The translations under genes and the position numbers were made by a program. A stretch of 64,000 bases of DNA. It comes from Pelagicoccus sp. SDUM812005 (GTDB taxonomy: Bacteria > Verrucomicrobiota > Verrucomicrobiia > Opitutales > Opitutaceae). Shown piece after piece: positions 43,614 through 54,500 of this stretch. Every line of letters starts with the position of its first letter. The first letter of the stretch is position 1. A model generated the notes under the pieces. The model had not been told where the DNA came from. It made no database searches and worked only from the letters and a program-made list of their open reading frames with translations. The DNA is taken from contig NZ_JARXIA010000023.1 of assembly GCF_031127875.1 (NCBI RefSeq), forward strand, positions 37,112 to 101,111, written 5' to 3'.

Positions 43614-45095
43614 CTACTTGAAACGCACATCTTCTACAAACTCGTTCATCATGACATTGCCCGCTTCCACCTTACGTCCGTCGAGTATCACGTTATCGAA
43701 TACGACTCCTTCCACGGTGTGCTCCGAATCGAACCCGACCAGCTCGATGCTGGCATGATCCTTGATCACATACGGTTTCCAATCCGTACCGTCCTGAAAA
43801 CCTTCCAAGGTAGGATCGATAGGAGCCGAAGTCGCCGTGATATTCTGGAACAGCACGTTGCGAATATTCCCACGCTCCGGCGTTTTCGTCCAACGCGTCG
43901 TGCCAATCCAACACGAGATCAAACGACGCGCCTCCTCGATGCGGATGTTTCGAAACGTGACATCGCTGATCGTCGCGTCGTCGCAATGATAAACCCGCAA
44001 GGCCGTTTCCCGCCCGACGTCGTGGATCACGTCGCAATCCTCGAACAACACATTGCTCACATCCTCACGCACTTCCGCACCGATGCTCAGCGCGTGGGCC
44101 AGCTCGTTCCAAAGCACGCAGTTGCGCACGTGAATGTTCTTCGACTCGCCCTGTCCCGTGCGCGACTTGACCACCACCAAATCGTCCAGCGTTCTCAAGA
44201 AGCAGTTTTCGACGAGCACATCCTGGCTGCTGGAAATATCCACCCCATCCGAATTCCCGCGCCAGCCGATGATCTTGATATTGTCCACATGGATGTCCTT
44301 CGAGCGCTTGATCGGAACCGTCCAACGGCTCGGGTCCAGAAAGGTAACGCCTTCGATCGTCACGTTTTCCGAATCGCCGACATAGAGCGAATAGCGCCGC
44401 TTCGGCCGCGGGATAGCCCCCTGCTCGATGATGCCCCGACCGCGAAACTCTATGTTCTTGCCGCTCAGCATAAAGGTGGGGAGGTACATGGTCCTCAGGC
44501 CCACCTGCCCTTCCTCCTCGCTCGCGTCCATGCCCCCGCGAATGTAGGCCCCGCCCGCGACGTAGACCGTCGTGTCGTCCCCTACCGCAAGGTGCGTCAG
44601 TTCGTGCACGCCCGGACCGAAGTAGATCACGTTCGGGTCATCCGGATCGGGAACGTTCTCCTCCATCGGATTGGCAAAAATGTGCAGCGACTCGTGCCAA
44701 TCTCCATTGATCTCCACCGTCACCTGCCTCGGCCCATCGATCGAAAGCGCCACTGTCTTTCCATGCACCTTCGGCACGATCCCATAGGACGTCGGCAAAA
44801 CCTTGATCGAGCTTACCGGCTCCGAACACTCGATCTTCACCTCCACCTTGCCCTGCAAATCAAAGGACGCGAACGACGCGAACGCAAAGGCGCTCGGGTC
44901 CCGAGTCAGGCGAGGGATCGGCCCCGCCGGAGGAATCTTGGCCTTGTAGACCGGCACCTCCTCTCCGGCCACTTGGACGGCGAAAACCTGCGAAAGCTCG
45001 ATCCCGTCCGGGGCAGGATAAACCTTCACTCGCTCTTGAGCGCAAAGAACAGAAAGGCCCGCTAAGGCAACTACGAGGGTAAGCAACGTTTTCAT
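43614..45095 (-). CDS. Secreted GH28/GH49-like right-handed beta-helix hydrolase
   Basis: 493 residues from ATG 45095 (leader MKTLLTLVVALAGLSVLCA). An N-terminal ~150-residue beta-sandwich (ESLHIFANP, IYFGPGVHEL) precedes a beta-helix with WTVPIKRSKDI, RGNSDGVDISSSQDV (NSD-G-D block), RTLDDLVVVKS (Asp pair), and HALSIGAEV. This order and the N-terminal sandwich resemble dextranase-like GH49/GH28-clan proteins rather than the three GH28 paralogues elsewhere in the window, from which it is clearly distinct. It probably cleaves an alpha-linked glycoside with inversion. In one unit with PL8 (10-base gap). The exact family is uncertain; the fold is clear. Confidence 0.75.
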   Translation of the reverse strand: MKTLLTLVVALAGLSVLCAQERVKVYPAPDGIELSQVFAVQVAGEEVPVYKAKIPPAGPIPRLTRDPSAFAFASFASFDLQGKVEVKIECSEPVSSIKVLPTSYGIVPKVHGKTVALSIDGPRQVTVEINGDWHESLHIFANPMEENVPDPDDPNVIYFGPGVHELTHLAVGDDTTVYVAGGAYIRGGMDASEEEGQVGLRTMYLPTFMLSGKNIEFRGRGIIEQGAIPRPKRRYSLYVGDSENVTIEGVTFLDPSRWTVPIKRSKDIHVDNIKIIGWRGNSDGVDISSSQDVLVENCFLRTLDDLVVVKSRTGQGESKNIHVRNCVLWNELAHALSIGAEVREDVSNVLFEDCDVIHDVGRETALRVYHCDDATISDVTFRNIRIEEARRLISCWIGTTRWTKTPERGNIRNVLFQNITATSAPIDPTLEGFQDGTDWKPYVIKDHASIELVGFDSEHTVEGVVFDNVILDGRKVEAGNVMMNEFVEDVRFK

Positions 45096-45231
45096 AGGGG
45101 TGGCCAAAGCCCCATGAAACCAAAGCCCCGCCCAAAGCGGGAGCCCTTCTCGGGTTACATTGGTGAGCGCCCCCGCGAGCAGCTCACGCAGCTCAAGCAG
45201 CTAGCCTCTTCGCCCCGAAAAGCCCGCCCAG

Positions 45232-47121
45232 CTACTCCGCGGCAAGGGCAGTGTAGGTATAGGTCTTCTGCTTGCCCCCTTTCACTGCCTTTTGCTCCGC
45301 ATCCGGGTAGCTAACCAGGAAATTGTTCTCATCGATCAGATTCAGGTAAAAGTGTGTCGTACCTTGCGGCAGCGTTGCCGAGACTTTACCCCCAGCGTGA
45401 ACCTTAGCCGGCGTGCGAAACCATTCTTCGTAGCGCTCCAAGCCATTGAGGGTATAAATCAAATCGGCCCGCACGACCTTCGCGCCCCTTTCCGCAAACG
45501 AAACCTCGACCTTTCTCCCCTTCATTTCGTGCCCCACGACCTCGCAGATCGCCTCCTTGCCCGGCAGCTCTCCTCGGTAGGCCGGATTGAAGTACGGCAA
45601 GCTCGCCTTCATTTCGGTCAACATCTCGCTAAGCTTCGCATCCATTCGCTGGGCCCTCTCCGGCATGAGGGCTGCCAGATTCCGAGCTTCCTCGATATCG
45701 GCCCGGTTCGCGGTCCCGCCATCGGTCCGATACAGGCGATAGAGCTCCAGCTCCTCCGTGCCCGGATTGGCGACATGGTCGAAATTTCTCACCAACTTAT
45801 AGTCCCCCACTCGGATCGCCGCTTCCATCGCGCCGCCCCCATGGGGAAAATGCCACATCATCGTATCGCGAACCGATCCATCCGCTTCGCGCACTAAGCG
45901 AGCATCCTGCGGGTCCTCCGTCAAAAGCGGCAAAATATCGCAGCCGTCCAGGCTCTTTCCCACTGGCTTCTCTACTCCCGTCATCGCCAAGATCGTCGGA
46001 TAGAAATCGAGCCCGTTCGCCATCACGTCAGTTTGAACGCCTTCAGGGATTCCCGGCCCCCTTACGATCAAAGGCACCCGTACGCCGCCTTCCATAGCGG
46101 AAATCTTTCCGCGATCCAAAGGGTAGTTATCGGTGTACCGCTCCTTCGGTCCGCCCTCCATGCCTCCGTTGTCGGAAGTGAATATCAAATAGGTGTTCTC
46201 GCTCAGCTTGTGCCCCGGCCAACGTGGATCCTCCGTCTGGTCCAGGTAATCGAAGACCGTGCCTAAATAGTAGTCCAACTCCGCCACCATCGCTGCGTAA
46301 AACGGGTTAATCTGCCCTTCCTGCTCTCTCGTAGGCGTCACGCTCGGATCCACGCCCATCTTGGCAGCGTACTTGTCCAACAACTCCTTCGAGCGGGTAT
46401 GGATAGGCGCGTGCACCAACCAGGTCGCGTAGTACAGAAAGAAGGGATCCGCCTTGTGCTCGCGAAGGAAGGTCAAGGCGTCCTCGTTGTTCTGATGAAA
46501 GGGATATCCGTTTTCGTCGAGTCGATAGGGATCGCCCTCCCGATCGCTCGCGAAATCCTTGAGCCGGTCCTTCATTCCGGAACGCGCTCCGCGATCGGAC
46601 CGCGTCCAGTCGAAGCCGAGATCCTCTGGCTGCGGGTAGGCATTGTGGCTAATCGCAATGTGCCATTTTCCGGCGTGCCCCGTCGTGTATCCATTTTGTT
46701 GCAACACGCGAGCAATGGTCAGCTCATCCGCGGGCATGCGACCACTGTACCAAGGCGATATCACGCGAGCTCCCGTCTTGTGGTACGGCACCGGAGGAGC
46801 CCCGCCGACCACGTGCGTCTTCTGGGCCCGCGCCGGATGGTCGCCGCTCAAAATGGCTGCCCGACTCGGAGCGCAGGTGGGCGCCGGCGAATAGCCCTGC
46901 CAGAACATCACTCCCGTTTTCGCCAAGGCATCGAGCCGAGGCGTCTCGTAAGGGGTCGGCTCGTCGATATCGTAGCAACCTACGTCCTGCCATCCGAGAT
47001 CGTCGACCAGGATGAGGACCACGTTCGGCTTCGCCGGACGGCCGTCCTCAACCGAGCAGGAGGAGGATACGAATGACAAAGCGCCCAACAGGGCGCAAAA
47101 AAAGGAGGGTTTGATTTTCAT
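45232..47121 (-). CDS. Family S1 sulfatase, possible lipoprotein
   Basis: 629 residues from ATG 47121. The leader ends FVSSSC (Cys22), an acceptable but imperfect lipobox, so the enzyme may be anchored in a membrane. ILVDDLGWQDVG gives Asp40/Asp41, the formylglycine precursor is Cys83 in TCAPSRAAILSG, and TSDNGGMEGG is the second metal block. Residues ~460-629 hold extra helices and a C-terminal beta domain. Larger than the other sulfatases here. It is followed 136 bases later by the GH28-like/PL8 pair, with which it probably works. Confidence 0.9.
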   Translation of the reverse strand: MKIKPSFFCALLGALSFVSSSCSVEDGRPAKPNVVLILVDDLGWQDVGCYDIDEPTPYETPRLDALAKTGVMFWQGYSPAPTCAPSRAAILSGDHPARAQKTHVVGGAPPVPYHKTGARVISPWYSGRMPADELTIARVLQQNGYTTGHAGKWHIAISHNAYPQPEDLGFDWTRSDRGARSGMKDRLKDFASDREGDPYRLDENGYPFHQNNEDALTFLREHKADPFFLYYATWLVHAPIHTRSKELLDKYAAKMGVDPSVTPTREQEGQINPFYAAMVAELDYYLGTVFDYLDQTEDPRWPGHKLSENTYLIFTSDNGGMEGGPKERYTDNYPLDRGKISAMEGGVRVPLIVRGPGIPEGVQTDVMANGLDFYPTILAMTGVEKPVGKSLDGCDILPLLTEDPQDARLVREADGSVRDTMMWHFPHGGGAMEAAIRVGDYKLVRNFDHVANPGTEELELYRLYRTDGGTANRADIEEARNLAALMPERAQRMDAKLSEMLTEMKASLPYFNPAYRGELPGKEAICEVVGHEMKGRKVEVSFAERGAKVVRADLIYTLNGLERYEEWFRTPAKVHAGGKVSATLPQGTTHFYLNLIDENNFLVSYPDAEQKAVKGGKQKTYTYTALAAE

Positions 47122-47232
47122 TGGCTGCAATATCGGTAACGAACGAACAAGGGTATCGCGACAATTTACCGCGAACTACGAAATCACCCCATCCCTCGTT
47201 TGGAGGGTAAGGGTCGCTCAAGGATGGATTCG

Positions 47233-49638
47233 CTAAGGGTGTCGCCTCGCCTTCTCTTCGTAGAACTTGTGACCGGGAAGCCGCACCGTTCGCTTGCTGT
47301 ATCCAAAAAGGTTGCAGTCTTCCCCTTCCACCTGACTCGCTTGGATGCTCAGGTCCACTTGCTCCAACTCCTTGCCGGCGAGAAGCGCCGTACTGCCTTT
47401 CGCCAGCGAGATGCGAATCAAGCCGCCTTCCTCGACCGAAACGTCATCAGGACTGGCCAACTCTCCATCGATGTAAATTTTCGGCTCCGCGATATCGGTT
47501 TTCACCCAACACGGAGATCCGATTAAACTCTCAATACTCACAAACTCGGTCCGCCCGTCTACCCGCTTGGCGCTCACCAAAAACGCTCCTTGAGTACGGT
47601 ATCGGTGAAAGGCTACATCTCCCCAGTTCGAGGGAGTTGCGGGAAAGACGCGGATCGTGCCGCCCCAACTTTGCAGCAGCATGTCATGCACGCTGGTTGC
47701 AAACGAAAGCGGGCTCTCGATCACCGGATTCCCTTCCGCATACATGGTAGTGGTGGATACGTTTCGATGCTTGATCAAAAAATCGAGATAATAGTAAGCC
47801 CTCTCCGCGTCCCCTAACATGGCATACATCGAAGCGGCTCCCGTCGCCGTGTAGCCCGTCACCTGCATGGCTGAGCTTTTTGTATTCTTTTGGTTGATAC
47901 TAACGTCCAACCAATGATCCAAGGTGGTCCTAAGCAAAGTTGCTCCGGCCGACGTATCCGGCGTCAGAACCGCCAAGGGATAAAACGGCAACAAATGGGA
48001 GTAGTGCCGATGCGGATGATCGAAAGGAATATCCTTCCCGATCCTCAACCCGTTTTCATCGACCTGGAAATCGACCAGATTGTCTAAGATGCGACGCCAC
48101 TCCGGGACAAGCGGATCCTTGAGACCGTGCTCCTGGTCGATATCCAACAAGGTTTGGCAGCTCCAGCGAATCAGTCCAATGGTGAAGTTGATGTCCTGAC
48201 CGCGCCCGCCGGGATACTCGGGCGACCAGCTTCGCTTGATGTGGATCTTTCCGTCCTCCGCTTCCACAGGGTTCTCTCGCAAGTAATGCCGGTAGCTGTT
48301 TACCGCCATCTTCAGGAGCGGAAAGAGCTTGTCCCTCATGCGTTCCCTATCCCCCGCAAACTCGCAGTGCAGCCAGTAGTTGTTCAGTATCCAAACCAGC
48401 ATGTCAGGCACATTTGCTCCGGCATGGGCGATCATGTCCTGCGGAAACAGGGCAGCCAGATTCGCGCTATCCTCCCAATGGTCCGGCACGTTGCGGGCTA
48501 GGTTTCCGATGTACTTGTCCAAATTGTTAGGCAACGACTCCCCCACCGCTAAACGATTCGCCGTTAGATGGGTCCAATACTGGAGCTGCACGTTCAGGTC
48601 TCCCCAGACCATTGGCCAAAAGGTTTTGTGGTACCAGGGCCCCATCAAATCCATGATCGGCCCGTTTCCACGCGTGGCCGAGGCGAACTTGTACATCTGT
48701 ATCCAATAAAAGGATTCCTTCTGAGGGTCGTCGAAGGTCACGAAACTCAGCGGATAGTAGTCGTGCCACCACTGACGATGGCTAGAACGGAAGCTCCCCT
48801 TCTTCAAGAGAGCTCCCGCTGCCCTCAGGTTCTTCACCGCAGTCGCCAAACTATCATGCGCGGGAAAGCTATGATGAATACTCGCAGTGAAAACCTGCTT
48901 CCCAGCAGGCTCTCCGGAAAGCTTCCAGGCCGTAGTCGTTTCGCCGCGACCGTCGTGAAGTATCTGGCGACAAAAGCGATATCCATCCGCTTCGCCCTTC
49001 TCAGGAGCGGGAGGCATAGGCAACGGAGCCGTCCTCATCCTGTCCCAAGTTCCACCCTTCGGACCACCACCCGCATCCAAGGATTCCCGCACGGGCGGCA
49101 TCGGTTCCGCCGGAATCCAACGCATAGAGATTCCCTCGCCGTCCTTAGCGTCGATTTCGAAATAGATAACGTCCTCGAGACTGTGCGACAAACCTCGAAT
49201 CTCATAGGAGCCACGCTCCGTCTCAATCGTTCCCCGCAGCTCCGCATTCCAAAGGTCCAATCGCAAATCCGCTCCTATAATATCACCTTTCGACTCGATC
49301 GCGAAACGCCCCAAAGGCAGACGACCCCGGTAGATCCATAAATTTTCATGCCCTTCGTGCGGTAAGCGATGATCGTAGTAGTCATGCCGCCCCGCATGGA
49401 TAGAAATCACGTTCCTCTTTTCTTCGACTCCCTGGTAGAAAAGGAACCCCACATTTCCATTTCCTGAATACGGAGCCATTTCCCAACGCGGAGGAACCCG
49501 ATCCCACACCATATCGTGCCTTTGCATAAAGTCCTCGTAATCGACGTCCAACTTCACTGCGGCAGCCTCCAAGCCAACGATGCTCGCGACCCAAAGCGAA
49601 ACGGACAGCAACGACTTCACTATGATACGTATTTTCAT
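47233..49638 (-). CDS. Divergent GH95-like (alpha/alpha)6 glycoside hydrolase
   Basis: 801 residues, signal peptide 1-26. GH95-type features: APYSGNGNVGFLFYQG, WGDLNVQLQYW (347-349 region), RSWSPEYPGGRGQD with the probable acid Glu, HRHYSHLLPFYPL, and a C-terminal LLQSWGGTIRVFPATPSNW. In classical GH95 fucosidases the first catalytic asparagine is in an NxN motif; here it is Asp347-Leu-Asn349, and the QxDxNFG block near the C-terminus is missing. So the mechanism or sugar specificity may differ (for example another 6-deoxy or galacto sugar). It shares little with the N-terminal part of the intact GH95 at 61263. It lies 20 bases after a sulfatase gene. Confidence 0.75.
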   Translation of the reverse strand: MKIRIIVKSLLSVSLWVASIVGLEAAAVKLDVDYEDFMQRHDMVWDRVPPRWEMAPYSGNGNVGFLFYQGVEEKRNVISIHAGRHDYYDHRLPHEGHENLWIYRGRLPLGRFAIESKGDIIGADLRLDLWNAELRGTIETERGSYEIRGLSHSLEDVIYFEIDAKDGEGISMRWIPAEPMPPVRESLDAGGGPKGGTWDRMRTAPLPMPPAPEKGEADGYRFCRQILHDGRGETTTAWKLSGEPAGKQVFTASIHHSFPAHDSLATAVKNLRAAGALLKKGSFRSSHRQWWHDYYPLSFVTFDDPQKESFYWIQMYKFASATRGNGPIMDLMGPWYHKTFWPMVWGDLNVQLQYWTHLTANRLAVGESLPNNLDKYIGNLARNVPDHWEDSANLAALFPQDMIAHAGANVPDMLVWILNNYWLHCEFAGDRERMRDKLFPLLKMAVNSYRHYLRENPVEAEDGKIHIKRSWSPEYPGGRGQDINFTIGLIRWSCQTLLDIDQEHGLKDPLVPEWRRILDNLVDFQVDENGLRIGKDIPFDHPHRHYSHLLPFYPLAVLTPDTSAGATLLRTTLDHWLDVSINQKNTKSSAMQVTGYTATGAASMYAMLGDAERAYYYLDFLIKHRNVSTTTMYAEGNPVIESPLSFATSVHDMLLQSWGGTIRVFPATPSNWGDVAFHRYRTQGAFLVSAKRVDGRTEFVSIESLIGSPCWVKTDIAEPKIYIDGELASPDDVSVEEGGLIRISLAKGSTALLAGKELEQVDLSIQASQVEGEDCNLFGYSKRTVRLPGHKFYEEKARRHP

Positions 49639-49658
49639 TTTAACTACAAGTTATTCGA

Positions 49659-51203
49659 TTATTGAGCCAATTCAGTAACCAACTCCTGACAGCGTTCACG
49701 ATAGTAGGCCAATCGACTGGCATACTCGGGATTCCCGACAAGGTTCACCTGCTCGTGAGGATCCTCATCGAGATTGAACAATTCTTCGTAAATGGGTTTC
49801 TCGCCCTCGATCGAGGCATCCGGCAGGTACGCCATTCGATCGTTCTCTTTAGAAAAATACCGAATATATTTATATTCAGCCCCTCTGACCGCTTCCATGC
49901 GCGGATAGCCTTGATCCGTAAAGAGGTTCTCGCAAAAAACCTCCTTACGCCACTCGATCTTCCTTCCCTCGATCAACGGCACCAGACTTTCGCCTTGGTA
50001 AGTATCCGGAACCGGCAATCCGCACAGTTCCAAAATCGTGGCCGGCAGGTCCTGGCCCACGACAAGCGCTTCCACAACCCGGCCACGATCTCCCTCCGAG
50101 AAACGAGGCGAGTAAAAGATCATCGGGATCCGAATCGACTCCTCGTAAAGGAACGTCTTCCCGCCCAGCCCGTGTTCTCCCAGCAACAGGCCATGATCGG
50201 ATGCGAAGACAATAATGGTATCATCCGCCACGCCAAGCGTCTGCAAGTCCTCCCTCAGCTTTCCCACGAAGTTGTCAATCGCCGTTACCGCCCGAGACAT
50301 ACGCGTCATTTTCTCGACCAGCCTCTTCTCGTGCAAATTCTGATAGTACCCCATCAGCTCATCCTGCTTGAATACGTTCTCAGGAAGGGAAACCGGATTC
50401 GGATAGTCGATCGGTAGCGGCTGCTTATCACGAACCTCGTTGTAGAGCTCGCGATACATATCCGGATCGCTCTCCTTGCCGCCCATCCCGCCGATACTCG
50501 CTTCGTGCGGCAGGTTGAAATTGATCGAGAGGCAAAAGGGACGGTTCTCGTCACGACGCTCCAAAAAATCCTTTAGCGAGGCATCCGCGTTCTCGAAAAA
50601 GTAATCCTTGCCGTCCTCGGTACGCAGAAACGCCTCCGTCGCCTCGTAAAGCCCTTCCACTTGGCTGGAATTCTTCAGATTCGAAAACTCCTTCTTGCGA
50701 TGCAGATCAAAGCCGAGATGCCCCGTCGCCATGTAACAGAAGTCGATATTCTCCTTCATGTAGCTCAGCCGCTCTTTCTGCGGGCCAACCGTCACATGAT
50801 TCTTGCCGATGTATCCCGTAAAATACCCCGCCGCTTTTAGCTGCATAATCCAGCTCTTGTCGAAAATCGCATGCGGCATCGGATTTTTGGATACATAGAA
50901 AAATCCGTTCCGATTCTTGCGCTCCCACTGGCCGCTCAAGAAGTTCGCCCGGCTCGGACCGCAGATGGGACTCGTGATGAACGCGTTTCGGAAAAACACC
51001 CCCTCCTCGGCAAGCCGGTCGATATGCGGCGTCTTCGTCACCGGATGCCCCGTCATGCTCAAGGAATCGAAACGCTGGTCATCGGTTTTGATGAAGATGA
51101 CGTTTGGCTTCGTTTCAGCCTGAACGGTACCTGCGCCCACCGACCGAGACAAGCTACTCCAAGCAGCAATACAGACAACGAACAGGGTAAAAGGCAGTCT
51201 CAT
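49659..51203 (-). CDS. Secreted family S1 sulfatase (SDHG type)
   Basis: 514 residues from ATG 51203, chosen for the leader MRLPFTLFVVCIAAWSSLS; the frame extends 55 codons upstream without leader-like sequence. FIKTDDQRFDSL (Asp41, Asp42), formylglycine cysteine Cys81 in ICGPSRANFLSG, then FASDHGLLLGEHGLGGKTFLYEE, the variant second block found in iduronate/heparan- and choline-sulfatase-like enzymes. A different subfamily from the other three sulfatases, so a different sulfate position or sugar is likely. It lies between the TonB receptor and the GH95-like gene. Confidence 0.9.
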   Translation of the reverse strand: MRLPFTLFVVCIAAWSSLSRSVGAGTVQAETKPNVIFIKTDDQRFDSLSMTGHPVTKTPHIDRLAEEGVFFRNAFITSPICGPSRANFLSGQWERKNRNGFFYVSKNPMPHAIFDKSWIMQLKAAGYFTGYIGKNHVTVGPQKERLSYMKENIDFCYMATGHLGFDLHRKKEFSNLKNSSQVEGLYEATEAFLRTEDGKDYFFENADASLKDFLERRDENRPFCLSINFNLPHEASIGGMGGKESDPDMYRELYNEVRDKQPLPIDYPNPVSLPENVFKQDELMGYYQNLHEKRLVEKMTRMSRAVTAIDNFVGKLREDLQTLGVADDTIIVFASDHGLLLGEHGLGGKTFLYEESIRIPMIFYSPRFSEGDRGRVVEALVVGQDLPATILELCGLPVPDTYQGESLVPLIEGRKIEWRKEVFCENLFTDQGYPRMEAVRGAEYKYIRYFSKENDRMAYLPDASIEGEKPIYEELFNLDEDPHEQVNLVGNPEYASRLAYYRERCQELVTELAQ

Positions 51204-51540
51204 AAGGGAATACTTCTGGTTGGGATAAAAACAAAGTTCTGACAGATGCCTGGCCTGAACCAATGCGGGCACCGACTTCCAGCAGCCTTTCAGAGAAGCG
51301 CACCAGGACAGAGAGCGCTTCGCGACTTCGAAAGGGCCGAAAGCAAGCCGGCTACAGCTCACCAACACGCCAATCTACCTGAAACGGAAAACGACGACTA
51401 CCCTGCATACAGATGGTTTTTACTGATTCCTCATCCGCCGCCTTCGGAAGCCCCCCTCCGCAAAAAGGGTCGCTTCCTGAGAAGCGACCCCACTGCGTGG
51501 CAGTGCACGTGGTCCTCTAAAACGAGGACGACCTGAATGC
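51204..51540. other. Intergenic region after the TonB receptor
   Basis: 337 bases between the receptor stop and the sulfatase start. It holds the terminator at 51462-51490, a CACTGC/GCAGTG hairpin just upstream of it (51491-51505) and a GTCCTC/GAGGAC hairpin at ~51511-51529. The remaining ~250 bases probably contain the sulfatase promoter. No gene is seen. Confidence 0.6.
51462..51490 (-). terminator. Rho-independent terminator of TonB receptor gene
   Basis: On the minus strand GGGTCGCTTC, a 4-base loop, GAAGCGACCC, then five T. A perfect 10-bp stem, 51 bases past the receptor stop. Confidence 0.92.
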
Positions 51541-54500
51541 CTAGAACTCGAAGGTGTTTCGCAGAATGATCTGACGCGGAGCGGGCACGGAAGCGCGAGC
51601 GACGGAACCATCCGGCTGGAATTGGGCAGGAAGCGGATCGTTATCGGCGAAGGCGTTGCGCACGTTCAACTGCACCTTCCAATTCACGCGATCCCCAGAG
51701 ATCTTGCGACTGTAGCCAGCCCAGAAATCGAAGTACTCTCGCGAATCGTCATAGTGCGGCTTGTCCGGATCCGGATACGGAGTGCCTGTTTCAGGATCTT
51801 CGATCAACTCGAAGCCGAGAGCTCCCTCGCTTTGATAGCGATAGGCCCCACCCACATTCAATCCCTTGAAACGACCATCGGAGAACTTGTAGTTCGTAAT
51901 GAAGTTCGCCCGGTACTCTCTGACCTTGGGATCTTCCGTTCCTTCAAGGGCCTTGCCATAAAGGTAGAGCTGCCCACCCCACGAGTTGCCAAAGTACTTA
52001 CCATACAATGCATTCGTTCCGTATTTATCGGTACGCGGCGTATCTTCCAGGAAGTTGCCGCTGTTGCGGTAGTACTCGATCTCGATCACTTCGCCATCAG
52101 GCGTAACAGTATCGTCCACCTTATCGAGCGCCGCTGCGTAGCGACGTCCGAACTCCCCGATGCGAGCATAGCTGTTCGATATAATCGAGGACTGCTGAGT
52201 CGCGTTGAACGCGATGCGCCAATTCTTGGTCGGGTTGAAGGTCAACTCAATCTCCTTGCCCTCCGCCTCGAGATCGATCGTATCCTTCAAGACGTAATAT
52301 AAATCCGAACCGAGAACCCACGAATCATCCGATTCGCCAGGAGCGGAAGATGGAGTATAAGAGTAGCGAGTAACCTCTTTCATGAACGGAGTAACCAATT
52401 CACCCCAAGCCGCGTGAAGCTGATGTAGCTGCGCGAGCGACATCGGATTGTTTCCTTGCTTCGAATCGATGATGCCGTCTCCAGCGATGCCCTCAGGTTC
52501 GCCATCATCGTTTAAACCGTCGTCAACAGTGGGATCGTCGAATTGGCCGTCCATATCCCAATCCCAATCATCGAGTTCACGACGCGTATCGCGATAGATA
52601 TTCATCATCGCCTGCGAGGCGACAACTCCGTATCCGAAACCAGCGCCAGCTCCAGCGCCACTTCCTAGGTTCGTAGAATTGCCCTTATAGGCGTTGAAGC
52701 GAATGCTAAACCGATCCGTAGAGTAGGTGACGCCGTAGTCCTTGGTGCTACCGTCGGAAGGAGGGGTCAGATTACCATCGATATCGAAACCGTCTGGGCT
52801 CGGCGTGAAGTTGCTCGAGTCGCCGTAGTGCAACGCCATGGTATGGCCTTCCGGCAGAAAATTGTTCGGCACCTTCAAAACAAGGCCGTAGGCGAAGTTC
52901 GAACCTCCTGAGGTACGCGCTTCCGTGTCATCAAGATTGAATACATCTGGAGAAACCAGAGAAACATTCACCTCGTCCTTAGGTGGGCTTGAATTGAGGT
53001 AGTTTTCTACCTCATCGTCGCGCCAACCGAGATTCGCCACGAGCAAGTCGTTGAAGAAAAAGCTCTGCAGGTTGATCGCCCAAGAATCGACGTTCGTCTG
53101 CTCCAACTTCGCGTTCTGGGCGCGCATTTCGTACCAGAATTCCGTTTCGTCCGGGAACTCGTCGCCCCTGACCGACCGGTAGTTAGCATCCGTGGCAGGA
53201 TCGCCGACGTTCCAGAAGAGCGCCTTCAGCTTATGGTCCGGAGTCGCTCGGGAGAGAGCGAGATTACCGGGAACCGAAGTCATTTGGAAGTCGGCCATGG
53301 AGAAATTCGGATCGCTCCAAGCATCCAACTGCTGCGGTCCGAGATAGATGATCGAGCGAGCGCGGCGATTGTTGCCCTGCACGTTTGTATCATCGACATG
53401 GAAGGCAACGTCCCCTCCTTCAGAGCCCATCGTGTATCCAATCGTCGACTTAAACTCCTCCGAGCTATCGAGAAGGCCAGTAAGAGTATGACGTCCCAGC
53501 AGCTTGCCCAAAGGGCTATCGAATTTCTCTTCGAAGTCGACTTTAGCGAACGCTGTCGCGCGCATCGTCTCGCGAGTGGAAGGAGCATAGGTCCGAGTCG
53601 GGACGCCCGTATAGATATACAAGCGACCAAAGTTCGGATTGGGCTGCCCCATCGGCAAGGTCTCGTTCACGTCAAAAGTGAGACGTGGGTTGCCGATTGA
53701 AATATAGCTTTCGCGATCGAAGTGCTGCTTATCGAAACCGAGCTCGATACCGTAGTCGCCACTATCGGACAACATTTCGAAGGATACATTCGAACGATCG
53801 AAATCGAAATTCGTGAAGTCGAGGCCGCCGCTGATCAGGTTCGTGCGCCAGTCAAAGACGTCGTAGTTGGTCAGGCCTTGGTCAGACCAGTTCACGAAAC
53901 CTCCGTTCGAGCCAAGATTGCGATAGCCTGGAGGGCCAGTGAAGATCGAGTTTCGACTGCCTCTCACAAAGCCATCGTCCGCGTCGAAGGTAGGATTACC
54001 GTTGATCCATTCGCCTCTGGTTTGCAGCGCGAACGCCCAGGTCGGATGGCCATCTGCGGTTTCAGTGCCATCAAACACAGGGGTCCAGCCTCTACCGACA
54101 GGAGCGCCTGTAGAGTTGCCCCAAGTACGAATTCCAACCCCGTTGTCATCCAGGCCGAGGTAGTTGTGCCAGGACAACGAATCGCCATCCATGGCGTTGA
54201 TGGTCTCGATGGCATTGACCCACATACGGCCCGTGGGGTTCTCCTCCGTCTTAGGCCAAACGATCGGCGTATCGCGCGGATCATTCAGGAAAGTCGACAA
54301 ATTCTCCAGAGGACCAAGCCGATTAGCCGGATTAGAGACGATGTTTCCATTTTCGAAATTACCTTTGATGGTAATCTTCTTTTCGGAAAACGGCTTATAG
54401 GTGAACGCCACGAAATTCCGCTGCGTATCCTTCATGGCCGGCTTCTGCGTGTATTCTTCTTCGTTGAAAAGAGTCGCTACGCGTACAGCCAACTGGTCCT

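Noticed and set aside
43428..45065. 545-codon open frame opposite the GH28-like gene
   Set aside because: Antisense shadow; composition unlike real proteins in the window and no recognisable fold.
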